Shown: piece after piece, positions 5,527 to 5,754 of the stretch
Layout: the number at the start of each line of letters is the position of its first letter
Position numbering within the stretch: position 1 is the stretch's first letter
Source: UBA6181 sp016934015
GTDB lineage: Bacteria > Bacillota_I > Bacilli_A > Acholeplasmatales > Acholeplasmataceae
NCBI GenBank assembly: GCA_036584525.1
Contig: JAZHDG010000031.1
Location: forward strand, 1 to 5,754
DNA length: 5,754 nucleotides
Direction: 5' to 3'
The notes under the pieces: model-generated
Database searches by the model: none
Seen by the model: the letters and a program-made list of their open reading frames with translations, nothing else
What the model was told of the DNA's origin: nothing
Position numbers and translations under genes: made by a program

Positions 5527-5754
5527 CTATTTCGTTTTTTCAATGATGATTTCCCATTCACCATCACCAATTTCTTCGATTTCTACATTATGCCCTTCTT
5601 TTCTAGCCCATTCAGGAACATTTTTCATGGCACAACTATGATCGATTTGTACAATAACAACATCACCAACACTCATTTTTTCCATTTGTTTTTGTGCTTT
5701 GACTAAAGGAATAGGACAAGCTTCACCAAAACAATCTAAAATATACTCTTTCAT
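5527..5754 (-). CDS. TusA/TsuB-family sulfur carrier protein
   Basis: This 75-residue small cytoplasmic protein has the TusA fold, a two-layer alpha/beta sandwich that carries sulfur as a cysteine persulfide. The carrier motif is CPIPL at 13-17, with Cys13 as the expected persulfide site, preceded by DCFGEA (7-12). The GDVVIVQID strand (30-38) and the PEWARKEGH helix (47-55) are typical. Two extra cysteines, Cys8 in DCFGEA and Cys41 in DHSCAM, are not part of the general TusA core. Next to a YeeE-type permease it is likely to receive imported sulfur at the inner membrane face, as TsuB does with TsuA. The start codon is the last three bases of the window. It fits the family length, but the ribosome binding site and operon promoter lie outside. 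The stop TAG overlaps the permease's ribosome binding site. Confidence 0.88.
   Translation of the reverse strand: MKEYILDCFGEACPIPLVKAQKQMEKMSVGDVVIVQIDHSCAMKNVPEWARKEGHNVEIEEIGDGEWEIIIEKTK

Noticed and set aside
4408..5546. Plus-strand open frames of 80 and 201 codons opposite the reductase, permease and carrier genes
   Set aside because: Their translations are Asn/Pro/Ala-rich and low in complexity, as expected from the complement of membrane-protein and flavoprotein codons. The minus-strand genes here carry strong motifs.
1..5754. CRISPR arrays, insertion sequences, tRNA or rRNA genes, recoded stops or selenocysteine sites
   Set aside because: No spaced direct repeats, transposase motifs, or tRNA- or rRNA-like segments were seen by eye. 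All gene frames are intact without internal TGA.

Overview
The window is AT-rich DNA from a low-GC bacterium, most likely of the Firmicutes/Tenericutes type. Strong Shine-Dalgarno sites (AAGGAGTGAT before the first gene), a near-consensus sigma-A promoter and poly-T hairpin terminators support this. Trp is written as TGG throughout. TGA is a true stop: the membrane protein ending at 4964 stops on TGA, and the next gene continues in another frame. The code is therefore standard, which excludes Mycoplasma/Spiroplasma-type recoding. An Acholeplasma/Izemoplasma-like or Erysipelotrichia-like host would fit, but that is inference from style only.

Layout. (1) Bases 1-168 hold a palindrome, a promoter and a leader for a plus-strand pair: a metallo-beta-lactamase-fold hydrolase (169-993) overlapped by an ASCH-domain gene (986-1447). 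(2) A symmetric A-stem-T hairpin at 1446-1471 separates this pair from the convergent minus-strand genes and can end transcription from both sides. (3) On the minus strand, read right to left, a probable [4Fe-4S] L-cysteine desulfidase (3471-2200) is followed 20 bases later by an unrecognised three-helix membrane protein with a lipocalin-like outer domain (2179-1475). (4) The 230-base gap at 3472-3701 holds a terminator for the upstream operon and a candidate promoter for the desulfidase. (5) The right third is a tight minus-strand operon: a TusA-family sulfur carrier (5754-5527), a half-length YeeE/YedE sulfur-compound permease (5518-4964) and a thioredoxin-reductase-like flavoprotein with a C-terminal thioredoxin-like domain (4967-3702).

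How the genes work together. The right-hand operon reads as a sulfur import and relay module: permease, cytoplasmic persulfide carrier, and a flavin disulfide reductase. The neighbouring desulfidase releases sulfide from cysteine, so most of the minus strand concerns sulfur handling. The most unusual protein is the reductase. It keeps the CATC active site and the FAD motifs, but it has lost the basic residues that bind NADPH in classical TrxB. Its fused thioredoxin fold has no CxxC at the usual place, and its tail carries Cys-Gly-Cys-His. This suggests a reductase adapted to a different electron donor and/or a different sulfur acceptor.
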